From Bacillota bacterium (lineage in GTDB: Bacteria; Bacillota; Negativicutes; DSM-13327), in contig JAGFZX010000013.1 in the NCBI GenBank assembly GCA_017889585.1, positions 1 through 64,000 of the forward strand: 64,000 nt of DNA, written 5' to 3'. The notes below the pieces were generated by a model. The model was not told the origin of the DNA, searched no databases, and was given only the letters and a program-made list of their open reading frames with translations. Every line of letters begins with the position of its first letter. Positions within the stretch are counted from its first letter, which is position 1. Of the stretch, positions 14,848 through 23,646 are shown one piece after another. A program made the position numbers and the translations under genes.

Positions 14848-16014
14848 ATGAATTTAGGTTTAAACTTTTTAATTGCCTACCTTATTTTTATCTTTCAGGG
14901 ACTTACGGCTCCCCTTGGTAGTGTGATGATTATGGAAATAGCAAAAAAATATAGTGTAGACACTTCTAGTATTGGTTACATTTTTTCCTTGGGGATTATG
15001 GGTGGCGGCATAGCTGCCGTGGCTAGTGGTTTTTTATTAGAGACTCTTGGGAAGCGTAAACTAATTTTTATGGGTATCATTATTGCATTATCAGCAGGTG
15101 CTGCCATTACTGTTTCGAATTATTTGTTGATTTTTGCTGTTGGTATGTTTCTATCTGGTGTAAGTAGTTGGTTTTTAGTTGCTGTTGGAAACTATATTAT
15201 TGTCAAGTATTTTCAAGGAGAAAAGCGTTCATCACAATTGAATCTGTTAAACTTCTTTTTTAGTATTGGTGCTCTTATAGCTCCTATAATGGCTGGTTTT
15301 ATGTTAGAAAGAAACATCCCTTGGGAATTTGTTTTTCTAGCGCCTTTTGTTCTATTAGGGATTTTGTTTATTTTAGCCTACTCGCCAGCATTTGGTACGG
15401 CAGAGCTCCCGAGTTCTCTTCCTCCAAAAACATTTCAACCAGCTGTCGCCCCAAAATGGAATGTGAACATTTATTTAACTGGCGCAGCCCTAGGGTTTTA
15501 TTGCATGCTAGAACTTAGTTATACGTCTTGGATTGTTGTACATCTTCGGGAGAACTTGGTAGTTGATATTGTGTCAGCAAGTTTAGTACTTACTGTTTTT
15601 TATATATGCCAAGCCGCAGGAAGGTTTGTGTCAGGCTTTATTGTAAAACATGTAGCATTAAAGACATATATCATATCCTGTGCAGCTATTGGCCTTATTA
15701 CTCTTTTCTTAATTATGTTCAGCAAAAGTTACATGACGGTGCTCTGCCTAACGATATTAATGGGACTAGGAATTGCCGGCCTATATCCGTCGATTCTTTC
15801 CTATGGCACATTGCAAGTCAAAACGACTTCTCCACATATTATGACTTTTTTTTTAACTTCTGGTATTGTCGGTTCTATCGCCGTAATGTTGTTAACTAGC
15901 TTCCTCAAACAACGCTTTGGCGTGTTGGCTTGCATTAGCACTGGGGCGATCGCTGCAACATTAGTTATTTTGTTTATCGGAACAACTACAGTTAGATTGG
16001 GTAAACCCAAATGA
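14848..16014 (+). CDS. MFS transporter
   Basis: A 388-residue major facilitator with 12 hydrophobic segments. Motif-A-like 'GFLLETLGKRKLIFMGI' lies between TM2 and TM3, and the halves are separated by a loop near residues 190-205. The N-terminus 'LNFLIAYLIFIFQGLTAPLGSVMI' resembles the TsgA/FucP-like sugar or nitrite-type MFS branch; the substrate is unknown. ATG 14848, preceded by GGAGGG, is used rather than TTG 14833. A single-gene unit: structured leader upstream, strong terminator overlapping its stop codon. Confidence 0.88.
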   Translation: MNLGLNFLIAYLIFIFQGLTAPLGSVMIMEIAKKYSVDTSSIGYIFSLGIMGGGIAAVASGFLLETLGKRKLIFMGIIIALSAGAAITVSNYLLIFAVGMFLSGVSSWFLVAVGNYIIVKYFQGEKRSSQLNLLNFFFSIGALIAPIMAGFMLERNIPWEFVFLAPFVLLGILFILAYSPAFGTAELPSSLPPKTFQPAVAPKWNVNIYLTGAALGFYCMLELSYTSWIVVHLRENLVVDIVSASLVLTVFYICQAAGRFVSGFIVKHVALKTYIISCAAIGLITLFLIMFSKSYMTVLCLTILMGLGIAGLYPSILSYGTLQVKTTSPHIMTFFLTSGIVGSIAVMLLTSFLKQRFGVLACISTGAIAATLVILFIGTTTVRLGKPK

Positions 16015-16061
16015 AAAGGGGCTGTCTCAAATTTTCATTTTATTTTGAGACAGCCCCTTTT
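16014..16061 (+). terminator. Terminator of the MFS gene
   Basis: AAAAGGGGCTGTCTCAAA pairs perfectly with TTTGAGACAGCCCCTTTT; the stem begins at the last base of the MFS stop codon. It also serves the opposite strand. Confidence 0.85.
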
Positions 16062-16153
16062 GCCGCATAAAACTTCCGATTCCCCCCTGTAGGGACCTTC
16101 ACTTTACTTTGCGTATTCATTATTTAGTTTCATAGTGTAGCCTCATATACAAG

Positions 16154-16474
16154 CTATCTGCCCAGTTTAAAACTATCACAGGCGGTTTGAGTATAATAAT
16201 ACACTTTTTCTCCACTAACTTGAATATTGTCTAACTTGCATAGATTGTTATTGTTAAAAGTACAAGTCTCAACAGTGCATTTTAAACAGTCGCATGAACC
16301 TGAACTTAAAGTATTGTTTGTCAGTTCAGCGTAATGAAGTTTGTTCAAAAATGAACCACAGCAAGTATCATAATCTTCCATAGCAGAACTACCAACTATA
16401 TCAACACAATTTGCGTAGCATACTCCAGATTTATTATGGGAGCAGACTGTAACTTGACAGTTAATTGTTGTCAT
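16154..16474 (-). CDS. DUF1540 repeat protein
   Basis: A 106-residue protein with two tandem DUF1540 units (about residues 4-40 and 59-103), each with the Cys pattern C-x(3)-VC-x(6)-C-x(3)-C ... C ('INCQVTVCSHNKSGVCYANC' and 'CDCLKCTVETCTFNNNNLC'). DUF1540 is a short Cys-rich, presumably metal-binding domain common in spore-forming Clostridia and Negativicutes; its role is unknown. AGGAGG precedes ATG 16474. It lies 14 bases after the reverse rubrerythrin gene on the same strand, so the two are probably co-transcribed, suggesting an oxidative-stress or metal-related context (inference). Confidence 0.85.
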   Translation of the reverse strand: MTTINCQVTVCSHNKSGVCYANCVDIVGSSAMEDYDTCCGSFLNKLHYAELTNNTLSSGSCDCLKCTVETCTFNNNNLCKLDNIQVSGEKVYYYTQTACDSFKLGR

Positions 16475-16488
16475 TTTAATTACCTCCT

Positions 16489-17031
16489 TTATTTAAAATA
16501 TCTATCCAGTAAACCCTTAAAAGCACATCCATGTCTAGCTTCATCCTTACACATCTCATGCACTGTATCATGGATGGCATCTAAATTATTTTGTTTCGCT
16601 AAATTTGCAAGTTTCTTTTTACCATCACATGCTCCATACTCAGCTTCAACTCTTGCACTTAAGTTTGCCTTCGTATCTGCCACTACCACCTCGCCTAAAA
16701 TCTCAGCAAATTTAGCAGCGTGCTCAGCTTCCTCAAAGGCAATACGTTTATACGCTTCTGCCACTTCCGGGTATCCTTGTCTATCTGCTTGACGAGACAT
16801 GGCTAGATACATTCCTACTTCGGTACATTCCCCCAAAAAATTTGCTCGTAGCCCTTCTACAATTTCTACAGGAATATCCCTAACAATTCCAATTTTGTGT
16901 TCATCTGCCCAAGCCAACTCTCCAGTCAGTTCTTTAAATTTATCTTTGTTGGCTTTACAAATTGGACACTTATCTGGAGCTTCTTCTCCTTCATGAACAT
17001 ATCCACAAATTGTACAGACAAATTTTTTCAT
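16489..17031 (-). CDS. Reverse rubrerythrin (rubredoxin-ferritin-like peroxidase)
   Basis: A 180-residue protein with an N-terminal rubredoxin domain ([10 protein letters not shown] ... CPICK, about residues 4-26) followed by a ferritin-like diiron domain with E-x-x-H type ligands ('[19 protein letters not shown]', '[14 protein letters not shown]', '[10 protein letters not shown]', '[13 protein letters not shown]'). The rubredoxin-first order defines reverse rubrerythrin, an NADH-linked peroxide reductase of anaerobes. ATG 17031 has GGGAGGAAAAGGA upstream; the longer frame to 17079 has none. First gene of a pair with the DUF1540 protein. Confidence 0.93.
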   Translation of the reverse strand: MKKFVCTICGYVHEGEEAPDKCPICKANKDKFKELTGELAWADEHKIGIVRDIPVEIVEGLRANFLGECTEVGMYLAMSRQADRQGYPEVAEAYKRIAFEEAEHAAKFAEILGEVVVADTKANLSARVEAEYGACDGKKKLANLAKQNNLDAIHDTVHEMCKDEARHGCAFKGLLDRYFK

Positions 17032-17194
17032 TCCTTTTCCTCCCGACTTGTTTAGAGTGTAGATCAATTGTTTTACCAATATAGTATTAGATTTTATTAT
17101 TTATACAATACTCTTTTTATGCATTTAATTTTTTTTAACGCATAGCATTATACCATTGTAAAATCAATATAATTGCAACAGGGGGTGTAATCTT

Positions 17195-17602
17195 ATGGAT
17201 AATTCGGAAATTACTAGCACAGATGTATTGAATAAATCTCAAGATTTAGAACTCGCAAGCGATTTTTTTAAAAAACTAAGTCATTATATGGATCAGTTTG
17301 ATAAAAGTCTTAAACAAGAACAAGAGATTGGAATTAAATTGGTATCCTTTGGCCAAACAATACAATTTACGGTACGTAATATTGGTTATTACAATCCCAA
17401 ATTAATTTGCTTTTACGGCGAAATGCCCGATGGATCACCCGTTCAGTTAATCCAACATGTTAATCAAATCAGCTTTCTTCTTACAGCCGTACAACGTAAG
17501 AACCCTGAGAAAGCCAAAAATCCAATTGGCTTTTGCTCAGACTTTTACAGACATCAAGAGGGATATCCAGCTTACTCTCACTTCGTAACAGCAAAAGAAT
17601 AA
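17195..17602 (+). CDS. DUF6173-like protein
   Basis: A 135-residue soluble protein. After a polar N-terminus (1-30) it has 'EIGIKLVSFGQTIQFTVRNIGYYNPKLI', 'VQLIQHVNQISFLL' and 'NPIGF', which I recognise, from memory only, as the pattern of the DUF6173 family of Clostridia-type bacteria. Function unknown. GGGGTG precedes ATG 17195. It stands alone on the plus strand, divergent from the rubrerythrin gene and followed by a strong terminator. Confidence 0.65.
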   Translation: MDNSEITSTDVLNKSQDLELASDFFKKLSHYMDQFDKSLKQEQEIGIKLVSFGQTIQFTVRNIGYYNPKLICFYGEMPDGSPVQLIQHVNQISFLLTAVQRKNPEKAKNPIGFCSDFYRHQEGYPAYSHFVTAKE

Positions 17603-17699
17603 CTTCATCATCTCTTTGGTCACGAGACTAGAGTCCTCTGCCTATGTATCGAAAGTATAACTCTCTCACTACTTACTTGTAGCGCTAGATTTAAGTAGA

Positions 17700-17740
17700 A
17701 ATCTCTGTACCATTTGGCAATTGGTACAGAGATTCTTTTG
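17700..17740 (+). terminator. Terminator after DUF6173-like gene
   Basis: AATCTCTGTACCA pairs perfectly with TGGTACAGAGATT and is followed by CTTTTG. Confidence 0.75.
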
Positions 17741-17812
17741 TTAGCTACGTAAAAATTTTAGCTGAAAATTATAGTTTTCAGCTTTTCTTAGAAATATACT
17801 GTTTTATCAAAT

Positions 17813-18028
17813 CTATTGCTGCTTGTATTGGGGCTCTTGCTTCTCAACGTACTTTTGTCTTGACTGTAATGTTTGAACTGCATTATCGAGGGTATTTGCT
17901 AATTGCTCAAAGGTTTGTTTCGCTTGCTGGTCCTGGGTCTCTAATGAAAAGGTCTTCATAGTGGATGCAGCTGATTGAACAGATGCAATGGCCGAAGTCA
18001 ATTGGGTACCTACTGTCATTTTTTTCAC
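17813..18028 (-). CDS. DUF1657 domain protein (spoVA operon, last gene)
   Basis: A 71-residue helical protein: 'TVGTQLTSAIASVQSAASTMKTFSLETQDQQAKQTFEQLANTLDNAVQTLQSR', with the Q-P-Q-Y-K end, typical of DUF1657. Members are ferritin-like in pattern, function unknown, and are fixed companions of spoVAC-spoVAD-spoVAEb in mobile-type spoVA operons. AAAGGAGG precedes ATG 18028. Last gene of the operon; a paralogue opens it at 20994. Confidence 0.9.
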   Translation of the reverse strand: MKKMTVGTQLTSAIASVQSAASTMKTFSLETQDQQAKQTFEQLANTLDNAVQTLQSRQKYVEKQEPQYKQQ

Positions 18029-18047
18029 CTCCTTTATAGAAACCTTC

Positions 18048-18401
18048 TTATCCTTTCGGTTTACAGAGTAAAGCTGCCAAAAATCCGAAGATAATTGCCG
18101 CTGAAATGCCTGAGCTAGTGATTTTAAAAATGCCTGTCAATACGCCGATAATGCCGGTTTTTTGCGCCTCCTGGAGAGCACCTTTTACTAATGAATTTCC
18201 AAAACTACTTATGGGAACCGAAGCCCCAGCACCTGCAAATTTAATTAAATCGTCATATACTCCAAATCCTCCTAAAACAGCTCCAGACACGACCAGTGTG
18301 ACCATCGTATGTGCAGGAGTTAGTTTCAGGCCGTCCATGAGGAGTTGTCCAATTACACATATTGACCCGCCAACAATAAATGCCAAAATAAACTTCTCCA
18401 A
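18048..18401 (-). CDS. spoVAE: Stage V sporulation protein AE (SpoVAEb type)
   Basis: A 117-residue membrane protein with three hydrophobic segments: 'FILAFIVGGSICVIGQLLMDGLKLTPAHTMV', 'GAVLGGFGVYDDLIKFAGAGASVPISSFGNSL' and 'GFLAALLCKPKG'. The F-G-x-Y-D-x-L ... G-A-G-x-S-V-P motif is shared by SpoVAC and SpoVAE proteins. SpoVA proteins form the inner-membrane channel for dipicolinic acid in spores. Translation probably begins at TTG 18401, nine bases after AGGAGG. Confidence 0.93.
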   Translation of the reverse strand: MEKFILAFIVGGSICVIGQLLMDGLKLTPAHTMVTLVVSGAVLGGFGVYDDLIKFAGAGASVPISSFGNSLVKGALQEAQKTGIIGVLTGIFKITSSGISAAIIFGFLAALLCKPKG

Positions 18402-18417
18402 ATATAAACCTCCTATT

Positions 18418-19419
18418 TTACATTTCTATCGATACTGCATAGGCAATGCACGGTATGGTTTCCTTCTGCTGATAAGACATGGGGGAGAGCAAAGCGCCTG
18501 TGGCTATAACTAGAATTCGATTCAATTCCCCTTTTCGCATACGATTTAAAAGATGCCCAAAGGTAGTTGTAGCAACACAGGCGCAACCACTCCCTCCCGC
18601 GAAAACTGGCTGGTCTTCCTTGTACATTAAAATACCGCAGTCGGTCAATTTTTCTACAGGAATGTTAAGTCCATGCTTCGTAAGCAAATCTGATGCAATT
18701 CGGTGACCTATCTTGCCTAGATCTCCAGTAGCAATGAGGTCATAGTGGGATGGGGTTATGTTCAAATCTCTAAAATGAGCTTCTATGGTATCAACTGCAG
18801 CCGGAGCCATGGCTGCCCCCATATTAAAAGGATCGGAAAGCCCCATATCGATTACCCGTCCAATCGTCGAGGCCACCACCCGGGGTCCTTCACCTTCCTT
18901 GGCAATAACTGCAGCACCTGCTCCCGTCACAGTCCATTGGGCTGTGGGAGGTTTCTGTCCGCCATATTCCGTAGGATATCTATATTGTTTTTCACAAGCT
19001 GCATTATGACTAGATGTACCAACAAGTGCATTCTGCGCGAACCCACTATCGATCATAAGAGAGGCTAAAGAAAGACCTTCCATAGAACTGGAACATGCTC
19101 CATAGATACCTAAATAGGGAACAGCAAGTGTACGTGCAGTAAAACTACTGGGTATAATCTGGTTAATTAGATCACCACAGAGGAAAAACTGAATATCCTC
19201 CTTTTTATGTCCCGCTTTTTTAATAGCAGTCTCACAGGCCTCTTCTAAAAACTTTTTTTCCGCTTGCTCATAACTGTCCTGTCCAAGCCATATATCACCA
19301 TGAAGCAGGTCGAAATCCTTTGCCAGATTACCCTGTGCCTCAAACGGTCCGCCTATAGCCGCAGAACCAATAATTACTGGTTTAGATTCAAAAACCCATG
19401 TTTGATGTCCTTGCAGCAT
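18418..19419 (-). CDS. spoVAD: Stage V sporulation protein AD
   Basis: A 333-residue thiolase-fold protein: 'VIIGSAAIGGPFEAQG', 'DIWLGQDSYEQAEKKFLEEA', 'YGACSSSMEGLSLAS', 'GTSSHNAACEKQYRYPTEYG' and 'GSGCACVATTTFG'. These match SpoVAD, the soluble subunit that binds dipicolinic acid during uptake into the forespore. The start codon ATG 19419 overlaps the spoVAC stop (TAAATG), so translation is coupled. Confidence 0.95.
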   Translation of the reverse strand: MLQGHQTWVFESKPVIIGSAAIGGPFEAQGNLAKDFDLLHGDIWLGQDSYEQAEKKFLEEACETAIKKAGHKKEDIQFFLCGDLINQIIPSSFTARTLAVPYLGIYGACSSSMEGLSLASLMIDSGFAQNALVGTSSHNAACEKQYRYPTEYGGQKPPTAQWTVTGAGAAVIAKEGEGPRVVASTIGRVIDMGLSDPFNMGAAMAPAAVDTIEAHFRDLNITPSHYDLIATGDLGKIGHRIASDLLTKHGLNIPVEKLTDCGILMYKEDQPVFAGGSGCACVATTTFGHLLNRMRKGELNRILVIATGALLSPMSYQQKETIPCIAYAVSIEM

Positions 19420-19899
19420 TTACATTCCACCTAACGACGTAATCATTACACGTATAATAGCAACAACAAAAGCGGAGAATACGCCAAAGACAATGACTGG
19501 ACCTGCGATTTTGAACATATTTCCCCCGACACCTAATACAAATCCCTCACTTTTATGATCAAGAGCAGCTGAAGTGATAGTATTGGCAAATCCTGTAACC
19601 GGAACCGCACTTCCAGCTCCAGCCCATTGAGCAATATGATCATATACGCCAAAACTTGTAAGCAGCACTGAAATCATAATGAGAACTGCAACGGTAGGAT
19701 CTCCTACTGTTTTTTCATCAAAATTAAAGTAGGTCATGAAAAACAACTGGATTCCCTGGCCTATTGTACAGATAATCCCTCCCCCGATAAAAGCTCGTAT
19801 ACAATTTGATAATATGGGACGTTGTGGCTCTCTTGCACGAGCAAAGTCCTGATACTGCTGCTGCATAGGGGTTAGATTCTTTCGTTTACTGCTTGACAA
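19420..19899 (-). CDS. spoVAC: Stage V sporulation protein AC
   Basis: A 159-residue membrane protein with a polar N-terminus and about four TM segments, containing 'GGGIICTIGQGIQLFF', 'FGVYDHIAQWAGAGSAVPVTGFANT' and 'SAALDHKSEGFVLGVGGNMFKIAGPVIVFG', the classic SpoVAC signature. Part of the dipicolinate channel and, in Bacillus, mechanosensitive. The likely start is TTG 19899, behind AAGGTGG. Confidence 0.95.
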   Translation of the reverse strand: MSSSKRKNLTPMQQQYQDFARAREPQRPILSNCIRAFIGGGIICTIGQGIQLFFMTYFNFDEKTVGDPTVAVLIMISVLLTSFGVYDHIAQWAGAGSAVPVTGFANTITSAALDHKSEGFVLGVGGNMFKIAGPVIVFGVFSAFVVAIIRVMITSLGGM

Positions 19900-19912
19900 T
19901 ATATTCCACCTT

Positions 19913-20773
19913 CTATCGCAATAAATATGGCTTAAGCTTTTCCATTAGTTGCCCTAATGCTTCAGCATGCTCCGAATACATTTTCTTAGCTTCTTTATTG
20001 TTTGTCTCCAGCGCAAAGCTCATAAGATTCGCCTGGCTGCTTTCAAAATTTGCATACAACATTTCCTTAACTTTAGGCTGTGGTAATTGCACCGAGTCGT
20101 CAAACAAATCCAAATATAAATCACCAGATGAATCTACCTGACCGATGAAAACATTATCGATAGATACCCCCATGGTCTCCAACTGGATATTTAGCCATTC
20201 TCTATTAAACCCTAGCGAAAAGAGGGATTCGTCTAACATATTACCATCCAATATAACGGTCTGGGGTTCCGCCAGTGGTGCCACTTTTATCCCCAAATTA
20301 TAGGAGGATACAGGGTTTTTATGGGATTTCATAAAAACATTTATGTCTCCTGTATCTTCCATAACAGCAAATTCTACATCTGCTAGACTAAAAGCATTTT
20401 TAGTACGAAGTTCGCGCAGAAGCTCCTCTGCTGTTAGCCTTGTTTGCAGAAGATTTTCCTCCATAATCTTCCCGTGCTTAATTAATACGGTTTCTTTTCC
20501 GTTAACAATGTCATGAATCCACTTGCTTTTTAGAGACAAATAATCCAATGCGATAGGAAACAATACCCAAACACCAAGAGCAATAAGCCCAAAGGCGAGA
20601 TTTGCAATAAGATTTAGAGACATTAGTGCAGTAATTACTGCAATTATAATATAGCTTACAAACCTAAAAGGCGTCATTCTTACAATATTTCTTTTTCCCA
20701 TTAGCCTGATTGATATGAATAAGAGAAAGAATAATGAAACTGAACTGATTAATATTTGTATCCATGTCTGCAT
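19913..20773 (-). CDS. YetF/DUF421 family membrane protein
   Basis: A 286-residue protein: three N-terminal TM helices (about 5-85, including 'RLMGKRNIVRMTPFRFVSYI'), then a YetF-type cytoplasmic domain with 'VLIKHGKIMEENLLQTRLTAEELLRELR' and 'VEFAVMEDTGDINVF', then a C-terminal extension of unknown function (about 180-286). DUF421 proteins accompany DUF1657 and spoVA genes in the spoVA2mob type of operon, which raises spore heat resistance in some Bacillus. Second gene of the operon, 14 bases upstream of spoVAC. Confidence 0.9.
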   Translation of the reverse strand: MQTWIQILISSVSLFFLLFISIRLMGKRNIVRMTPFRFVSYIIIAVITALMSLNLIANLAFGLIALGVWVLFPIALDYLSLKSKWIHDIVNGKETVLIKHGKIMEENLLQTRLTAEELLRELRTKNAFSLADVEFAVMEDTGDINVFMKSHKNPVSSYNLGIKVAPLAEPQTVILDGNMLDESLFSLGFNREWLNIQLETMGVSIDNVFIGQVDSSGDLYLDLFDDSVQLPQPKVKEMLYANFESSQANLMSFALETNNKEAKKMYSEHAEALGQLMEKLKPYLLR

Positions 20774-20787
20774 CTTTAATCTCCTGA

Positions 20788-20994
20788 CTAGTTCCCTTTA
20801 TATTGCGGTTCACTATATTCTAAAATTTGCATTCGTCCCTCAAGGTCGTTGATAATTCTTCCTGTTGTCTTCAATGCTTCATTGTAAACTAACTTGGTCT
20901 CTTCATCTCTCGTCTGCAAAGCATATAATCGTAATGTACCCTGATTTCCTTTAAGAGTGGCTATCGTTTTTTTGACTTGAGAAGCAACTGTCAT
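20788..20994 (-). CDS. DUF1657 domain protein (spoVA operon, first gene)
   Basis: A 68-residue DUF1657 protein: 'ASQVKKTIATLKGNQGTLRLYALQTRDEETKLVYNEALKTTGRIINDLEGR', ending with E-P-Q-Y-K-G like its paralogue at 17813. ATG 20994, eight bases after GGAGG, is used rather than ATG 21009. It opens the six-gene operon DUF1657-yetF-spoVAC-spoVAD-spoVAE-DUF1657. Confidence 0.9.
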   Translation of the reverse strand: MTVASQVKKTIATLKGNQGTLRLYALQTRDEETKLVYNEALKTTGRIINDLEGRMQILEYSEPQYKGN

Positions 20995-21062
20995 GCATAT
21001 TACCTCCATTTCCTTTGTTATTATTACTTAAAATTTTAAATTTAATCCAGTATTGTTTTTGA

Positions 21063-21093
21063 AATTTATGGAAATCAATCTTTAATAAATTCA
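21063..21093 (-). promoter_or_regulatory. Possible forespore (sigma-G/F type) promoter of the spoVA operon
   Basis: Minus-strand TGAATTT (21087-21093), 16 bases, CATAAATT (21063-21070). It resembles the sigma-G pattern (-35 near GAATA, -10 CATANTA) about 70 bases upstream of the first gene, where a forespore promoter is expected; the match is partial. Confidence 0.35.
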
Positions 21094-21096
21094 TAA

Positions 21097-21137
21097 AAAT
21101 ACCCACAACTCACCGCTATGGTAAGCTATGGGTATTT
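21097..21137 (-). terminator. Terminator after SIMPL gene
   Basis: AAATACCCA pairs with TGGGTATTT; on the minus strand a run of T follows. It separates the SIMPL gene from the spoVA operon. Confidence 0.65.
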
Positions 21138-21195
21138 CCTCTATATCAAACACTGATTGTTGCTAAATTTTTTTTATATATGGCAGCCTAATTTT

Positions 21196-21897
21196 CTATT
21201 CCAATTCAACGGTTACCTGAACCGCAGCACCTACAATTATTTTACCAGCAACAATCGTCGGTGCACCTGCATCCATATTTGCCGCTTTGTAAGCGCGACT
21301 TTCCATCATAACCGGCTGATAAGAGTTACCTGATTCATTGACGACTTTCACCGCAGAAATGCGTTTGCCCAAGGCACTAGCAATGAATTCGGCTTTTTTT
21401 AAGGCATCTTTGACTGCATCATTTAATGCTTGATTTTTTACTTCTGTTTCATTTTCTTTTTCAAAACGAATAGCATTAATTTCATTTGCACCAACGCTGG
21501 TAAGTTCATTGACTAATATGCCAACCTTCTCAATCGATGTCGTAATTTCAATAGTATTGATCACCTTATAGCCTTTTAATTTAGGTAAACGATCATTTTC
21601 ATAGCTATATATGGAATCAATACGATATGCCTCTGTTTTGATTTGATGATCTGGAATTTCCTGTTCTTTCAATTTAGCAAATACTTGATTGCCAATTTGG
21701 GTATTCTCATTCTTAGCCTGCTCAAGATTGGTATTAATAGTATTAATGGAAAGGCTAATCTTAGCAATATCAGGAGCAATTTCTTTTTGACTGTTACCAG
21801 TAACCTGTACTGTCGTGATTTGGGAAACCCCATTGGCAAACGCCGGCGCAGCCACCAATAAGCAAACTGCAAACATGACTATTATTTTCTTTAACAT
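21196..21897 (-). CDS. SIMPL (DUF541) domain exported protein
   Basis: A 233-residue protein: cleavable signal peptide (KKIIVMFAVCLLVAAPAFA, cleavage near residue 21), then a SIMPL/DUF541 domain: 'ITTVQVTGNSQKEIAPDIAKISLSI', 'KLKGYKVINTIEITTSIEKVGILV' and 'KKAEFIASALGKRISAVKVVNES'. The family has oligomeric periplasmic members (BP26/YggE) linked to oxidative stress protection. AGGAGG-like GGAGG precedes ATG 21897. Single gene with its own terminator. Confidence 0.9.
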   Translation of the reverse strand: MLKKIIVMFAVCLLVAAPAFANGVSQITTVQVTGNSQKEIAPDIAKISLSINTINTNLEQAKNENTQIGNQVFAKLKEQEIPDHQIKTEAYRIDSIYSYENDRLPKLKGYKVINTIEITTSIEKVGILVNELTSVGANEINAIRFEKENETEVKNQALNDAVKDALKKAEFIASALGKRISAVKVVNESGNSYQPVMMESRAYKAANMDAGAPTIVAGKIIVGAAVQVTVELE

Positions 21898-22016
21898 TTA
21901 ATAATACCTCCACGCATTTTTTCAAGCACTACTTTTATGTACTTCTATCTACTTAAACGTTTACTTTTAGAAAAGGTAACGGCGTTCAGCAAATTATACA
22001 CTCTGATACGATAAGA

Positions 22017-22040
22017 AAAAACACCCAGTCGGGTGTTTTT
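22017..22040 (-). terminator. Terminator after hypothetical gene 22044-22355
   Basis: AAAACACCC-AGTC-GGGTGTTTT, perfect stem with A/T runs on both sides. Confidence 0.75.
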
Positions 22041-22043
22041 ATA

Positions 22044-22355
22044 TTAAATATAATGATTATCCACATTAAAGCAAGTATATGATCCCATCTTACGAACCGC
22101 CAGTAATGCCCGACCGATCTGTTCCCCATCATCATGACCATTATTGTCATCCAACCCGCACAAAACTTCACAACTCGTAAGTAGCTCCTGTTTATATATC
22201 TTGTAATTAGGATAATTTTTGTCTTTTGCGATATCCTCTATTCGGTTAAGTAGAGTAACAATTGTAATATACGTTGATAACCTTTCGTCAATTCCGCTAT
22301 GTTTGAAGCTACGAACTATTCCTTCAATTTTCTGCAAAGCATTTTTTATGATCAT
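22044..22355 (-). CDS. Hypothetical protein
   Basis: A 103-residue soluble, mostly helical protein (MIIKNALQKIEGIVRSFKHSG ...) with an acidic middle (GLDDNNGHDDGEQIGRALL) and a single Cys pair spaced far apart. I do not recognise the family. ATG 22355 is preceded by GAGG at seven bases; TTG 22361 is possible. It is 24 bases upstream of the terminator side and 24 bases downstream of the aminotransferase gene on the same strand, so it is probably the second gene of that transcript. Confidence 0.6.
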   Translation of the reverse strand: MIIKNALQKIEGIVRSFKHSGIDERLSTYITIVTLLNRIEDIAKDKNYPNYKIYKQELLTSCEVLCGLDDNNGHDDGEQIGRALLAVRKMGSYTCFNVDNHYI

Positions 22356-22379
22356 ACTCAATCCTCATTCTTGTTATAA

Positions 22380-23543
22380 TCAATCCAACCATTTTTTTAT
22401 CCGGGCTACTGCTTCCACCAATCTTTCTTCTGATTGCACTAAGGCTATCCTAATGAACCCCTCACCACATTCACCAAAAGCATTTCCAGGAATTACTGCC
22501 ACTCCCGTATTATTGAGTAGATCAACAGTAAAATCAAAAGAACTTTGCTCAGTTGGCACCTTTGCCCATATATACATGGATGCTTTCGGGCGTTCCACGT
22601 GCCACCCAATACTATTAAAACCATCTACAATAATATCGCGGCGACGTTGATACGCCAGAGCAGTTTCCTCTACGCACTCCTGAGGTCCTGTCAAAGCCGC
22701 CACAGCTGCTAATTGCAGAGGAGCAAATATACCATAATCGAAATTTGATTTTAAACGGCCTAATAATGATATAACCTCAGAATTGCCAACAATATAGCCA
22801 ACACGGCAACCACACATATTATAAGTTTTAGATAAAGAATTAAATTCTATACCAATTTCCTTAGCACCAGGTATACTCATAAAACTGTGTGGACGGTAAT
22901 TATCAAAAGCCAGCTCACTATAGGCAAAATCATGACAGACAACAAATTGATATCGCTGGGCTAGTTTTACGACTTTTTCAAAAAACTCCCGTGGCGCCGT
23001 AGCAGCTAAAGGGTTATTCGGGTAATTCAAAATCATTAGCTTCGTACGTCGTAGCACATCTTCATCAATTCCATCCAAATCCGGCAGATAATTATTGGCA
23101 GCAGTTAAAGGCATCTTATGGAGCTGAGCACCAGCAATCAATGGACCAGCACTAAAGATGGGATAACCCGGATCTGGAATTAGAACTACATCACCGGGAT
23201 TTACCAGGCAAAGACCAATATGAGCCAAACCTTCCTGAGAGCCGATCAGTGAGTGAATCTCAGTAGCCGGGTCAAGTACCACATCAAATTTTTCTTGATA
23301 CCACTGCGCAATCGCTGTCAATAATTCTGACTTCCCTTTTGACAATGTATAACCATAATTATTACCACAGCTCGCTGAATCCTTTAACGCTTCAATGATA
23401 TGGGCTGCCGGAACCATATCCGGCGTCCCAATTGATAATTGAATTACATCCGTGCCTAATGCCGCTGCCTTCTTTTGCAGGTCCTCTATCTGAGAAAAAA
23501 TCGCAGATGTCAGTCCCTTCATACGTTCAGCTTGCTCTATCAT
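22380..23543 (-). CDS. PLP-dependent aminotransferase (LL-diaminopimelate aminotransferase-like)
   Basis: A 387-residue class I/II aminotransferase. Visible are 'VIQLSIGTPDMVP' at the N-terminus, 'NYGYTLSKGKSELLTAIAQW', 'SLIGSQEGLAHI', 'LNYPNNPLAATAP' (N-x-P of the PLP pocket), 'CHDFAYSELAFD' and the PLP-lysine segment 'EFNSLSKTYNMCGCRVGYI'. The sequence style is close to DapL/MtnE-like enzymes, but DapL identity cannot be proven by motif alone; an alanine or methionine aminotransferase role is possible. GGGGGAGA precedes ATG 23543. Confidence 0.85.
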   Translation of the reverse strand: MIEQAERMKGLTSAIFSQIEDLQKKAAALGTDVIQLSIGTPDMVPAAHIIEALKDSASCGNNYGYTLSKGKSELLTAIAQWYQEKFDVVLDPATEIHSLIGSQEGLAHIGLCLVNPGDVVLIPDPGYPIFSAGPLIAGAQLHKMPLTAANNYLPDLDGIDEDVLRRTKLMILNYPNNPLAATAPREFFEKVVKLAQRYQFVVCHDFAYSELAFDNYRPHSFMSIPGAKEIGIEFNSLSKTYNMCGCRVGYIVGNSEVISLLGRLKSNFDYGIFAPLQLAAVAALTGPQECVEETALAYQRRRDIIVDGFNSIGWHVERPKASMYIWAKVPTEQSSFDFTVDLLNNTGVAVIPGNAFGECGEGFIRIALVQSEERLVEAVARIKKWLD

Positions 23544-23646
23544 CCAATCTCCCCCAATTTCATCAAACAGTTTTGCTATATTTATAGTTTATACATTCAT
23601 TTTCTGTTATCCTGCCTGCAATGTTGTAATCAAAACGCAAATGGCA

